64,000 nucleotides of DNA from Acuticoccus mangrovi (lineage in GTDB: Bacteria; Pseudomonadota; Alphaproteobacteria; Rhizobiales; Amorphaceae): the NCBI RefSeq assembly GCF_016411865.1, contig NZ_JAEKJA010000011.1, positions 180,240 to 244,239 on the forward strand. The letters are read 5' to 3'. Position 1 is the stretch's first letter. Every line of letters begins with the position of its first letter. Position numbers and translations under genes: made by a program. The notes beneath the pieces are model-generated. The model did no database searches. It was given only the letters and a program-made list of their open reading frames with translations, and was not told where the DNA came from. Of the stretch, positions 43,304 through 51,150 are shown piece by piece.

Positions 43304-44139
43304 GCGACATGATCGACGACCTGCCGACCGAGGAGGAGACCCGCTCCCGCTTCGGCCGCGCCGCGCTCGAAAACGCCTCCCCGGTGATCATCGCCATCGT
43401 CACGCTGATCGTCTGGGAGATCGCCTGCCGCGTCTTCGACGTGCCCCGCTTCGTGCTGCCGACGCCGTCGATGATCTTCGCGAGCCTCGTGAAGTGGCAC
43501 GCCGTCATCGCGACCCATGCGGCGCAGACCCTCTACACCACCCTCATCGGCTTCGCCTTCGCCGTGGTGGCGGGGCTCGTCATCGGCATCGCGGTGGGAA
43601 CGTCGCGCCTCCTCTACAAGGCGCTCTATCCGATCCTCATCGCCTTCAACTCGGTGCCCAAGGTGGCGATCGTCCCGGTGCTCGTGATCTGGTTCGGCAT
43701 CGGCACCATTCCGGCGGCGATCACCGCCTTCCTGCTCGCCTTCTTCCCGATCGTCGTAAACGTCGCGGCGGGTCTCGCCACCGTCGAGCCGGAGCTCGAA
43801 GACGTGCTGCGCTCGCTCGGCGCCTCCAAGCGCAAGATCCTGATGAAGGTGGGGCTGCCGCGCTCGATGCCCTATTTCTTCGCCTCGCTGAAGGTGGCGA
43901 TCACCCTCGCCCTCGTCGGCTCCGTGATCTCGGAAACCATCGCCTCCAACGCCGGCATCGGCTACCTGATGCTCAACGCGAGCTCCCGCTTCGACGTGCC
44001 TTTGGTGTTCGCCGGCCTGTTCGTGGTGGCCGCACTCGGGGTCGCGATCTACGCGCTCTTCGCCACCGTCGAGACGCGTTTCACGGGCTGGGCGACGCGG
44101 GCGCAGACCGCCCGCCTCGAAGGCACCGGCGGGGGCTGA
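43300..44139 (+). CDS. ABC transporter permease (SsuC/TauC-like)
   Basis: A 279-residue membrane protein with six helices. The first helix is PVIIAIVTLIVWEIACRVF. The EAA loop that docks to the ATPase is EDVLRSLGASKRKILMKVGL, followed by PRSMPYFFASLKVAITLALVGSVISE. FVLPTPSMIFASL near residue 48 is a family hallmark. It is translationally coupled to the ATPase gene by ATGA. Its stop codon sits in the loop of a hairpin at 44126-44151. Confidence 0.93.
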   Translation: MSDMIDDLPTEEETRSRFGRAALENASPVIIAIVTLIVWEIACRVFDVPRFVLPTPSMIFASLVKWHAVIATHAAQTLYTTLIGFAFAVVAGLVIGIAVGTSRLLYKALYPILIAFNSVPKVAIVPVLVIWFGIGTIPAAITAFLLAFFPIVVNVAAGLATVEPELEDVLRSLGASKRKILMKVGLPRSMPYFFASLKVAITLALVGSVISETIASNAGIGYLMLNASSRFDVPLVFAGLFVVAALGVAIYALFATVETRFTGWATRAQTARLEGTGGG

Positions 44140-44151
44140 CCCCCCCGCCGG
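44126..44151. terminator. hairpin spanning the permease stop codon
   Basis: CCGGCGGGGG and CCCCCGCCGG form a perfect 10-bp stem with the loop CTGACC, which contains the TGA stop of the permease gene. It lies between that gene and the converging binding-protein gene, so it may terminate both. The stem on the 5' side is inside the last codons. Confidence 0.65.
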
Positions 44152-44195
44152 CGTCCGACGCGCCTCACTTCGACGCGCCTCATGTCGGAAGCGCC

Positions 44196-45248
44196 TTATT
44201 TGGCGGCGGCGCGCTCCTTGGCGGCCTCGGGCACCTGCCGGTCCTGCCGCGACGGCAGGAAGCTCGGGTCATAGTAGTTTTCCATCTTCGGCTGCACATC
44301 GATGCCGAACGACTCGGCCACCTGCATCGCGGCCTCCTCGTAGCGCACCTTCTGCACCTCCGAGATGCCGAGATCGATCACGCTCGGCGTCAGGATCGAG
44401 AGTTCCTCGGCGAGCTCCCAGCGGGCCGCCTCCACCTTCTCGTCGATCAGCGGCTCACGCTCCTTGAGGAGCTTCAGGCCCTCTTCCGGGTCGGCCAGCA
44501 TGTCGACGAGGCCCTTCACCGTGGCGGCGACGAAACCCTTCACCACCTCCGGGTTCTCCTTGGCGTAGTCGGCGCGCACGATGATGCCCGACGAATAGGG
44601 CTTCAGCCCGTACTGGGCGAGGGTGAAGTAGGTGATGTCGTCGCGGTCGACGCCCGCCTGCACCATGTTGAGCACGGTGGTGGTGGCGAAGCCGAAGGTG
44701 GCGTCGGCCTGGCCCTGCAGCACCATCGCGTCCCGCAGGCTCGGTTCCACGAAGAGATATTCGATCCCCTCCGGGTCGAGGCCGTTGAGCTGGGCGAACA
44801 CCGGCCAGACGAGCACGGTCGCGGCGTTCTGCGTCGCCGAGATCTTCTTGCCCATGAGGTCTTGCGGGGTGGTGACGCCGTTCTTCTGGACGGAGATCAC
44901 GCCGGTGGGCGACTCGTCGTTGATGATCAGCACCGAGATCACCTGATCGTCCGGGTTCTCGGTGTTGAACTTCAGCAGGCTGGTGCCTTCGGCGAAGCCG
45001 AAGTCGTAGGCCTTGGCGGCGACCTTGGCGATCGTGTCGCCCGAGCCGAAGCCTCGGTCGATGGTGACGTCGAGACCCTCGTCGGCGTAGTAGCCCTTGT
45101 CGAGAGCGATCAGAAACGGCCCGTGCATGGCCTGCCAGGCCCAGTCGAGCACGAAGTTCACCTTGGTCTTGTCCTGTGCCTGGGCGCCCATCGCCGAGGC
45201 GAGGACCAGGGCGGCGGTGAGCCCCGCGCGGAAGATGCGTGTGGTCAC
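44196..45248 (-). CDS. ABC transporter substrate-binding protein (NMT1/THI5-like)
   Basis: A 350-residue periplasmic protein with a signal peptide (residues 1-24, ending AMGAQA). The mature protein starts VNFVLDWAWQAMHGPFLIAL, followed by KGYYADEGLDVTIDRGFGSG, as in NMT1/THI5-like binding proteins for pyrimidine, riboflavin-like or similar heterocycles. The start is GTG 45248 with AAGGAGA upstream; no ATG is available. The gene converges on the ATPase-permease pair and so has its own promoter in 45249-45500, unusual for a binding protein. Pairing with that transporter is inferred. Confidence 0.9.
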   Translation of the reverse strand: MTTRIFRAGLTAALVLASAMGAQAQDKTKVNFVLDWAWQAMHGPFLIALDKGYYADEGLDVTIDRGFGSGDTIAKVAAKAYDFGFAEGTSLLKFNTENPDDQVISVLIINDESPTGVISVQKNGVTTPQDLMGKKISATQNAATVLVWPVFAQLNGLDPEGIEYLFVEPSLRDAMVLQGQADATFGFATTTVLNMVQAGVDRDDITYFTLAQYGLKPYSSGIIVRADYAKENPEVVKGFVAATVKGLVDMLADPEEGLKLLKEREPLIDEKVEAARWELAEELSILTPSVIDLGISEVQKVRYEEAAMQVAESFGIDVQPKMENYYDPSFLPSRQDRQVPEAAKERAAAK

Positions 45249-45500
45249 GAGGGTGTCTCCTTGGTATCGGGTCGCCGAACACGATGCCGGGCGACGGTCG
45301 CACGACGATGCAAAAAGGGGACCAGCGGCCCCCTTGCCGATATGCTGCCACAGCCTCCACGCTATGCAAGCCTTCTCATTGAGCCCGCCGGGGCTCCGTG
45401 GGGGGCGATCTTTCCGCCGCCGCAGGGCACGGCTGATCTTGACGGGATCGGCGGCAAGGTGGGAGCACCTGCCGTCGCACGGCTTCTGGAGACGCACCGC

Positions 45501-46463
45501 ATGAGCAACTTGTCGATCGTCGTCCTCGACGGGGGCACGCTGTCGGACGAGATCGAGTTTCGACCGCCCGACGTTCCCCACACCATGACGGTCTACGAGC
45601 GCACCGCCCCGGAGGAGGTGGCCGCGCGCATTCAGGACGCCGACATCGTCGTCCTGAACAAGGTCGCGATGGGACCGGACGAGATCGCCGCCGCCCCCAA
45701 GCTCAAGCTGATCGCCATCGCCGCCACCGGCCACGACAAGATCGACCAGGCCGCCTGCCGCGCCCATGGCGTGACCGTGTCGAACGTGCGCGAATATGCG
45801 GTCAACACGGTGCCCGAGCACACCTTCGCCCTGCTTCTCGCCCTGCGCCGCTCGATCGTGCCCTACCGCGCGTCGGTGATCGCCGGACGCTGGGAGGAGG
45901 CCGGCCAGTTCTGCTACTTTGACTACCCCATCGCCGACCTCTCCGGCGCGACGCTCGGAGTGATCGGCGACGGCTCGCTCGGCAAGCGCGTCGCCAAGCT
46001 CGGCGAGGCGTTCGGCATGCGCGTGCTGTTCAGCGCCTACAAGGGGGTCGACGGCATGGGGCCGCTCTACACCCCGTTCGACGAGGTGATGCGGGTCGCC
46101 GACGTCATCACCCTCCACTGCCCGCTGATGCCGGCGACCCGCAACCTGATCTCCGACCGCGAGTTCGCGCTGATGGAGCGGAAGCCGCTCATCATCAACA
46201 CCGCCCGCGGCGGGCTCGTTGACGAGGAGGCGCTGGAGCGGGCGCTCGAAGCGGGCGCCATCGCCGGTGCCGGCTTCGACGTCGTCACCACCGAGCCGCC
46301 GGGCGAGAACCACGTGATGCGCCGCATCGCCGCCCGGGACGACGTGATCATCACCCCGCACGTCGCCTGGGCGAGCCGGGAAGCGGTGCAGGCCGTCGCC
46401 GACCAGGTGACCGACATGATCGAGAGCTACGTCCGCGGAACGCCGATCAACGTCGTGTGCTAG
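45501..46463 (+). CDS. D-2-hydroxyacid dehydrogenase (glycerate/hydroxypyruvate reductase-like)
   Basis: A 320-residue NAD(P)-dependent dehydrogenase. The catalytic domain opens LSIVVLDGGTLSDEIEF. The cofactor fold is LGVIGDGSLGKRVAKLGEAF (about residues 152-171). The Arg-containing NTARGGLVDEEALERALEAG and the His in IITPHVAWASREAVQ complete the active site. ITLHCPLMPATRNLI matches HprA-type glycerate dehydrogenases. The substrate is not certain. The ATG at 45501 gives the usual N-terminus. It is a single gene, divergent from the binding-protein gene. Confidence 0.92.
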   Translation: MSNLSIVVLDGGTLSDEIEFRPPDVPHTMTVYERTAPEEVAARIQDADIVVLNKVAMGPDEIAAAPKLKLIAIAATGHDKIDQAACRAHGVTVSNVREYAVNTVPEHTFALLLALRRSIVPYRASVIAGRWEEAGQFCYFDYPIADLSGATLGVIGDGSLGKRVAKLGEAFGMRVLFSAYKGVDGMGPLYTPFDEVMRVADVITLHCPLMPATRNLISDREFALMERKPLIINTARGGLVDEEALERALEAGAIAGAGFDVVTTEPPGENHVMRRIAARDDVIITPHVAWASREAVQAVADQVTDMIESYVRGTPINVVC

Positions 46464-46490
46464 TGCCAGGCCGAGCGTCCGGGCGGCGCC

Positions 46491-47225
46491 TCACATCGCT
46501 TCCTTGATGCCGCGGCGGATGAGCCACCAGTTCACCGGATAGGCGGTGACAAAGCCGCAGAGCATGGCGATCTGCATCATGAACCAGAACTCCGGCGTCG
46601 GCACCGCGAGCTCGGCGCCGAGGAGACGCCCGAAGATCCAGAAATGGGCGATGGCCATGAAGCCGTACATGCCGATCTGCCATGCGGTGAGCGACAGCGC
46701 GTCGGCCTTCACCGCCGCGACGATGCCGTCCTTCACCAACAGGCCGCGCATCGGCGCGATGGTGAAATATTGGAAGGCGATGCCGATGAGGAAGGCGACG
46801 ACGTAGTCGAGCACCCATACGGCGAACATCTTGTCGGCGAAGATCGTGTGCCAGCCGAAGGCGACCGCGACGCCCGGGACGAGGAAGGCGAGCCACTCGG
46901 CGAAGATGTCGCCGAGCGTGCAGCCGCTGCCGCAATGGGTGACGCCCTTGCCGACCTTGACCGCGAACGGCGTCTCGGAAGCCTCGGAAGGCGCGCCGTG
47001 CCCCGCCGGCTCAGGCGTCGTGGCGCCCTTCGCGGCGCCCCGGCCGTAGGCGAGGTAGCCCGCGAGCGCGAGCACGCCGCCGAAGAGAGCGGTCGCCGGC
47101 CAGACGACGTTCATGATCCACATGTGCTGCGGTCGGCCGGTTTCGTCGACCGCGATCCACACCGCGCAGCCGACGCTCACGGCGAGCGAGAGGATCGCGA
47201 GGACGTGCAGCCAGGAAGGTATCAT
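46491..47225 (-). CDS. DUF4396 membrane protein
   Basis: A protein of about 244 residues with around five to six membrane helices. It starts WLHVLAILSLAVSVGCAVWI and carries the family's Cys-rich element THCGSGCTLGDIFAEW (about residues 108-123). A Lys/Pro/Ala-rich loop precedes that element. The paired cysteines and histidine suggest metal binding, but no function is established. ATG 47225 (MIPSWLHVL) fits the family start better than ATGs at 47261 or 47273. It is convergent with the hydroxyacid dehydrogenase gene (27-bp gap). Confidence 0.82.
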   Translation of the reverse strand: MIPSWLHVLAILSLAVSVGCAVWIAVDETGRPQHMWIMNVVWPATALFGGVLALAGYLAYGRGAAKGATTPEPAGHGAPSEASETPFAVKVGKGVTHCGSGCTLGDIFAEWLAFLVPGVAVAFGWHTIFADKMFAVWVLDYVVAFLIGIAFQYFTIAPMRGLLVKDGIVAAVKADALSLTAWQIGMYGFMAIAHFWIFGRLLGAELAVPTPEFWFMMQIAMLCGFVTAYPVNWWLIRRGIKEAM

Positions 47226-47594
47226 TGTCGATGGATCACCGTCGTCGGAAGTGTCGATCATGCCGGGGCGCAACGGCGCGCCGGAGGGCCGACGCGCGCC
47301 GTCGCCCTATCTGGCCAACGCTATGAAGCGGCGGGTGTTCCGCCGATCGCCGGCCCGTGCCGCCGCTGAAGACCGCCGGCACGGGTAGCACGCAAGAGCG
47401 GCAGCGGGAGTGAGACGCGGCAGGCGGCCGAGCAAATTGGCGAGGGGTCATGCCTTGCCTCGAAGGGCTGTGTGGGGGAAGAAGGTTGCCCATCGAGCTG
47501 ATCATCATGCACCTCATCCCCCTCAAGGCCTCGGCAGATCCGTGCCGTGGTCGCCCCGTCCTCGCCCCGGCCGGCTCCAGTACGGAGCGGGCCG
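47226..47594. other. 369-bp intergenic region between DUF4396 and TauE genes
   Basis: No gene was recognised. The two flanking genes are divergent, so both promoters should lie here. The segment 47420-47530 (AGCAAATTGGCGAGG to CCCCCTCAAGG) is a little less GC-rich than its surroundings. No strong dyad or riboswitch core was found. Confidence 0.4.
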
Positions 47595-48416
47595 ATGGAT
47601 AATATGACCCAGATCCTGGAGCTCGCCGTGGCGCTGCTCCTCGCCGGCGCCGTCACCGGCATCCTCGCCGGCGTCTTCGGCGTGGGTGGCGGTGCGATCA
47701 CCGTGCCGGTGCTGTTCGAGGCGTTCACCTTCACCGGCGTCGCCGACGAGGTGCGCATGCCGCTCGCCGTCGGCACCTCGCTCGCCGTCATCATCCCCAC
47801 CTCGATCCGCTCGGCGCGGGCGCACGCCCGGCGCGGCGCGGTCGATCGCGACGTTTTGAAGATCTGGGCGGTGCCGTTGATGGCGGGCGTCATCATCGGC
47901 GCGGGGGTGGCGCGCTACGCTCCGCCGCTGGTGTTCCAGATCGCCTTCATCATCGTCGCCGTGATCGTGTCGGTGAAGCTTCTCTTCGGCCGCCAGTCGT
48001 GGAAGATCTCCGACACCATGCCGGCCCGCCCCTTCGTGGCGGCCATGGGCAGCGTGGTCGGCCTCCTCTCGGCGCTGATGGGCGTCGGCGGCGGCTCGCT
48101 CTCCACCCTCATCCTCACCCTCTACGGGCGACCGATCCACACCGCCGTCGCCACCTCGGCGGGGGTGGGGGTGATCATCTCGATCCCCGGCGCCATCGGC
48201 TACGTCCTCGCCGGATGGGGGCAGCCGAACCTGCCGCCCGACGCGATCGGCTACGTGTCCCTCATCGGCTTCGCGCTGGTCGTGCCGGCGACGCTGATCA
48301 CCGCCCCGATCGGCGCCGCGCTCGCCCACCAGCTGCCGCGGCGGGCGCTGGAGATCAGCTTCGGCCTGTTTCTGACGCTGGTGTCGATCCGCTTCATCGT
48401 GGCGGCTTTCTCCTGA
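47595..48416 (+). CDS. TauE/SafE (TSUP) family anion exporter/importer
   Basis: A 273-residue inner-membrane protein with about eight helices in two homologous halves. The first signature is GILAGVFGVGGGAITVPVLF and the second is VGLLSALMGVGGGSLSTLIL, both G-rich loops of the sulfite exporter TauE/SafE family. Members move sulfite, sulfoacetate or other sulfur-containing anions. The substrate is unknown. ATG 47595 (MDNMTQIL) is preferred over 47547. A hairpin follows at 48450-48476. Confidence 0.92.
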   Translation: MDNMTQILELAVALLLAGAVTGILAGVFGVGGGAITVPVLFEAFTFTGVADEVRMPLAVGTSLAVIIPTSIRSARAHARRGAVDRDVLKIWAVPLMAGVIIGAGVARYAPPLVFQIAFIIVAVIVSVKLLFGRQSWKISDTMPARPFVAAMGSVVGLLSALMGVGGGSLSTLILTLYGRPIHTAVATSAGVGVIISIPGAIGYVLAGWGQPNLPPDAIGYVSLIGFALVVPATLITAPIGAALAHQLPRRALEISFGLFLTLVSIRFIVAAFS

Positions 48417-48449
48417 GCGCCACGCCGCCGTCCCACCGCCGAAACGACG

Positions 48450-48476
48450 GAAGGCGCGAGCCCGGCCCGCGCCTTC
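48450..48476. terminator. hairpin terminator after the TauE gene
   Basis: GAAGGCGCG and CGCGCCTTC form a perfect 9-bp stem with a 9-base loop, followed by TTCTTCAT. It lies 33 bp after the TauE gene and just beyond the end of the converging methyltransferase remnant. It is probably bidirectional. Confidence 0.72.
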
Positions 48477-48500
48477 TTCATGTCGCCGCCGTGGTAGCGC

Positions 48501-48848
48501 TCAGCTCGGCTTGCGGAACACGTGGATCGCGAAGGCGAGGTTGCCGGCGTCCGCCGCCTTCACCCAGTGGCGGAGGCCGGTGCTCATGGAGTCGATGTAC
48601 TCGGCCGTGACGCCCTGGTTGCGCAGCTCGTCGGCACGCGCGGTCAGCTCCTCGAGCACCCGGGCGTAGTGGGTGCGCAGGTGGTGGGTCAGCACCTCCT
48701 GCTCCACCACGTCGAAGCCCGCGGCCATCGCCGCCTCGCGATAGAAGCGATGCGAGCGCGCTAAATGTCGGTGCGTCGCGACGGAGGGCGGCTCGCCCGA
48801 CGGGGCGCGAGTACGCGCCGACGGGTCGGTATCCGAGGACCCTCGCAA
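48501..48848 (-). pseudogene. C-terminal remnant of a SAM-dependent methyltransferase
   Basis: The last 85-90 residues of this frame (HRFYREAAMAAGFDVVEQEV ... GLRHWVKAADAGNLAFAIHV) look like the C-terminal part of glycine/sarcosine- or dimethylglycine-type N-methyltransferases. That part closes with Trp, Gly and the terminal FRKP. The SAM-binding Rossmann domain that should precede it is absent: upstream the frame runs into unmatched Arg/Pro/Ser-rich sequence and then into the shikimate-dehydrogenase-like gene. I read it as a truncated gene left after a rearrangement. The alternative is a small stand-alone protein with only this domain. Confidence 0.6.
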
Positions 48849-48875
48849 GCGAAGCCTGTCGCACGCGCCGGAGCC

Positions 48876-49793
48876 TCACGCCCCGTCGTTCAGTGCGTCG
48901 AAGTCGCGGCCCATCGCGTCGATGTCGGCCACGATCCCGGTGAACAGCTCGAAGGCGAACGCCGCCTGGTGGATCGCCATGCCGCGCCCCGCGAGAGTGA
49001 GGCACCCCTTCGCCCGGGCGCAGCGCAGAAGCTCCGTCTCGAGCGGCAGATAGACGATGTCGGCGACCCACATGTCGGCGCGGATCAGCTCCGGCGCGAT
49101 GGCGATGCCCGGCGACGCGGCCATCCCGACCGGGGTGGCGTTGACGAGCCCGTCGGCCTCCGCCGCCGCCGCGGCGACACTCTCGGCGACCGATACGCGC
49201 CCCGCCCCCGACGTTGCCGCCAGGCGGCCGGCGAGGTCGATCGCGCGGCCCGCGTCGACATCGTGAAGGCGCAGCGTCTCGACGCCGCTTCCAAGGAGCG
49301 CCGAGGCGACGGCCGCCCCCGCCCCTCCGGCGCCGAGCTGCAGCACGTTGCGGTGCGGTCGGCCGGCGATGTCGCGACGGAAGCTCGCCGCGAAGCCCGA
49401 TCGATCGGTGTTGTGGCCGATCGCCCGCCCGTCCGCGAAGACGACGGTGTTGACCGCCCCGACCGCCTGCGCGTCGGCCGACAGCCGATCGAGGTGGGCC
49501 ATGATCGCCTGCTTGAAGGGGTAGGTGACGTTGAGGCCCTGGAAGCCGAAGTGGCGGGCGAAGGCGACGAGGCTGCCGATGTCGGGCGGCGTCTCGCCCA
49601 TCCGGTCGGTGTCGAGGAGCTTGTAGACGTAGGCGAGGCCGTGGCGCCGGCCTTCGGCCTCGTGCATGTGCGGCGTGCGCGAGCGCTGGATGCCGCGCCC
49701 CAAGAGCCCGACCAGCACCGAGCGCTGCCGGCACCCGCTGCCAGCGGCCGGCGCGCGTCCGGCCGCCTCCTCGTCGTCCAGAGCGCCCGCCAT
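48876..49793 (-). CDS. shikimate/quinate-dehydrogenase-like protein
   Basis: A 305-residue NAD(P)-dependent dehydrogenase. The substrate-binding half shows GLLGRGIQRSRTPHMHEAEG and FQGLNVTYPFKQAIMAHLD with the catalytic Lys. The nucleotide half starts LQLGAGGAGAAVASALLGSG, and VNATPVGMAASPG follows. The ending (GRGMAIHQAAFAFELFTG) is the usual shikimate dehydrogenase helix. The SRTPHMH form, in place of the SxSxxxHN of AroE, points to a non-biosynthetic paralogue that uses quinate or another cyclic polyol. It is last in the FAD/FeS/creatininase operon but separated by 147 bp, so its own promoter is possible. ATG 49793 is preferred. Confidence 0.85.
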   Translation of the reverse strand: MAGALDDEEAAGRAPAAGSGCRQRSVLVGLLGRGIQRSRTPHMHEAEGRRHGLAYVYKLLDTDRMGETPPDIGSLVAFARHFGFQGLNVTYPFKQAIMAHLDRLSADAQAVGAVNTVVFADGRAIGHNTDRSGFAASFRRDIAGRPHRNVLQLGAGGAGAAVASALLGSGVETLRLHDVDAGRAIDLAGRLAATSGAGRVSVAESVAAAAAEADGLVNATPVGMAASPGIAIAPELIRADMWVADIVYLPLETELLRCARAKGCLTLAGRGMAIHQAAFAFELFTGIVADIDAMGRDFDALNDGA

Positions 49794-49940
49794 GCCGCCC
49801 CCGCCGCTCCCCCGCCGCTTCTGTGCCGGCCCGCGGGCCGGTCGTGCGTTGATAGCAGGCCGCCGCGATCGGCACACCCTGCGAGGGCGAGTGTCGGAGA
49901 GGTGGGAGGCGCGACCGGATCGCGCCCCGTTCGATCCCGG

Positions 49941-50762
49941 TCAGACCGGGATCGGGCAGCGCGGGCAGTCGACCTTCAGCGACTTCACGTGGCGGATGAA
50001 CTCGGCGGCCCGCTCGATGGTCACGTCGAGCACCTTCCTGCCGATCTCGGCGGTGGCGGGCGCCGGGTTGGAGTAGGTCCCCTGCCCGCCGGTGCGCTCG
50101 CGGAACTCCTCCGCCGTCGCCTGAACGAAGGCGATGTTCTGGTCGAAGGGCGGATCCATCGGGAAGGTGGAGGCGAACGCGCCGAGCGGACGCTCGGGCA
50201 GCTCCACGATCTTCTCCTCGCGCACCAGCTCGGGGTGGGCGTGCATCATGAACGCCGTCTCCACCAGGCCGGCGTGATGGGAGGCATCGCGGGCGTTGCC
50301 GGCGGCGGCGCACACCTCGGCCCGGGCGATCAGATGCGTGTCGATGATCGCGGAGAAGACGCCGAGATTGAAGCGGATCTTGGTCATCGCGATCTGCAGC
50401 GGCGGCAGGTTGGCGACGCGGTTGCCGTTCACGAACACGATCTTGCGGAAGCCGTGCGAGATCAGGCTCTCGGCGACGTCCATCGCCACCTGCGTCAGCG
50501 TCTCGGGGCGCAGCGTGATGCCGCCGGGGTAGCCGAGATGATGCGGCGACCAGCCATAGTGAAGCGGCGGGGCGACGAGCACCCCCTCGCGCTTCGCGAC
50601 CGCCTCCGACACGTCGCTCGCCCAGGCGGTGTCGACGAGGAGCGGCGTGTGCGGCCCATGTTGCTCGGTCGCCCCGATCGGGACGAGCGCCACGTCGTCG
50701 GTCTCCAGATAGGCGGCAATGTCAGGCCAGCGCAGCTCGTGAATGAAAACGCTGTCAGCCAT
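49941..50762 (-). CDS. creatininase-family hydrolase
   Basis: A 273-residue metal-dependent amidohydrolase-like protein. The opening FIHELRWPDIAAYLETDDVA is followed by the metal-binding loop PIGATEQHGPHTPLLVDTAW (Glu, His, Asp). YGWSPHHLGYPGGITLRPET and DASHHAGLVETAFMMHAHPE complete the usual set. The strictly conserved NGHGGN loop of creatininases reads NGNRVAN here, so one expected His is missing and substrate or metal use may differ. Family members cleave cyclic amides or formamides. It lies 37 bp after the ferredoxin-like gene in one operon. The C-terminal CPRCP adds two cysteines. Confidence 0.87.
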   Translation of the reverse strand: MADSVFIHELRWPDIAAYLETDDVALVPIGATEQHGPHTPLLVDTAWASDVSEAVAKREGVLVAPPLHYGWSPHHLGYPGGITLRPETLTQVAMDVAESLISHGFRKIVFVNGNRVANLPPLQIAMTKIRFNLGVFSAIIDTHLIARAEVCAAAGNARDASHHAGLVETAFMMHAHPELVREEKIVELPERPLGAFASTFPMDPPFDQNIAFVQATAEEFRERTGGQGTYSNPAPATAEIGRKVLDVTIERAAEFIRHVKSLKVDCPRCPIPV

Positions 50763-50799
50763 CGATCATATCCTTTTGGTTGTGCCTCACCGGCAGAAC

Positions 50800-51150
50800 T
50801 CAGCGGCTCCCGGCGAGCACGCTCGCCAACGTTTCCTTGGCCGGCAGCGTGTCGGTGACGAGGTCGCGCACCAGCGTCTTCGTCGGCAGCGGCTCCACCC
50901 GGTCGCCCTCGCGCGACAGGCGCGCGGTGCAGGCGTAGGTCACCTTGCCGTTCACCATCACCGAGCATTCCTTGCAGGCGTTGGCGTTGATGCAGCTGTA
51001 GCGCACCGCCAGCGTCGAATCGGCGTGGGCGTGGATCCACATCAGCGCGTCGAGGATCGACATCCCTTCGCTGTAGGGGATGTCGAACTCCTCGTCGTAG
51101 GTGTGCTCGGGGGTTCCGCGTTTGACGGAGAGCTTGGCCGTGGCGCTCAT
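50800..51150 (-). CDS. small 2Fe-2S subunit paired with an SdhA-like flavoprotein
   Basis: A 116-residue protein equivalent to only the N-terminal 2Fe-2S domain of succinate dehydrogenase/fumarate reductase iron-sulfur subunits. The cluster motif is SCINANACKECSVMVNGKV followed by TYACTARL, with one residue more between the first two cysteines than the common C-x4-C. The 3Fe-4S/4Fe-4S half of SdhB is absent. The ATG overlaps the stop of the flavoprotein gene by 4 bp, so the pair is coupled and probably forms a soluble electron-transfer complex. Confidence 0.88.
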   Translation of the reverse strand: MSATAKLSVKRGTPEHTYDEEFDIPYSEGMSILDALMWIHAHADSTLAVRYSCINANACKECSVMVNGKVTYACTARLSREGDRVEPLPTKTLVRDLVTDTLPAKETLASVLAGSR

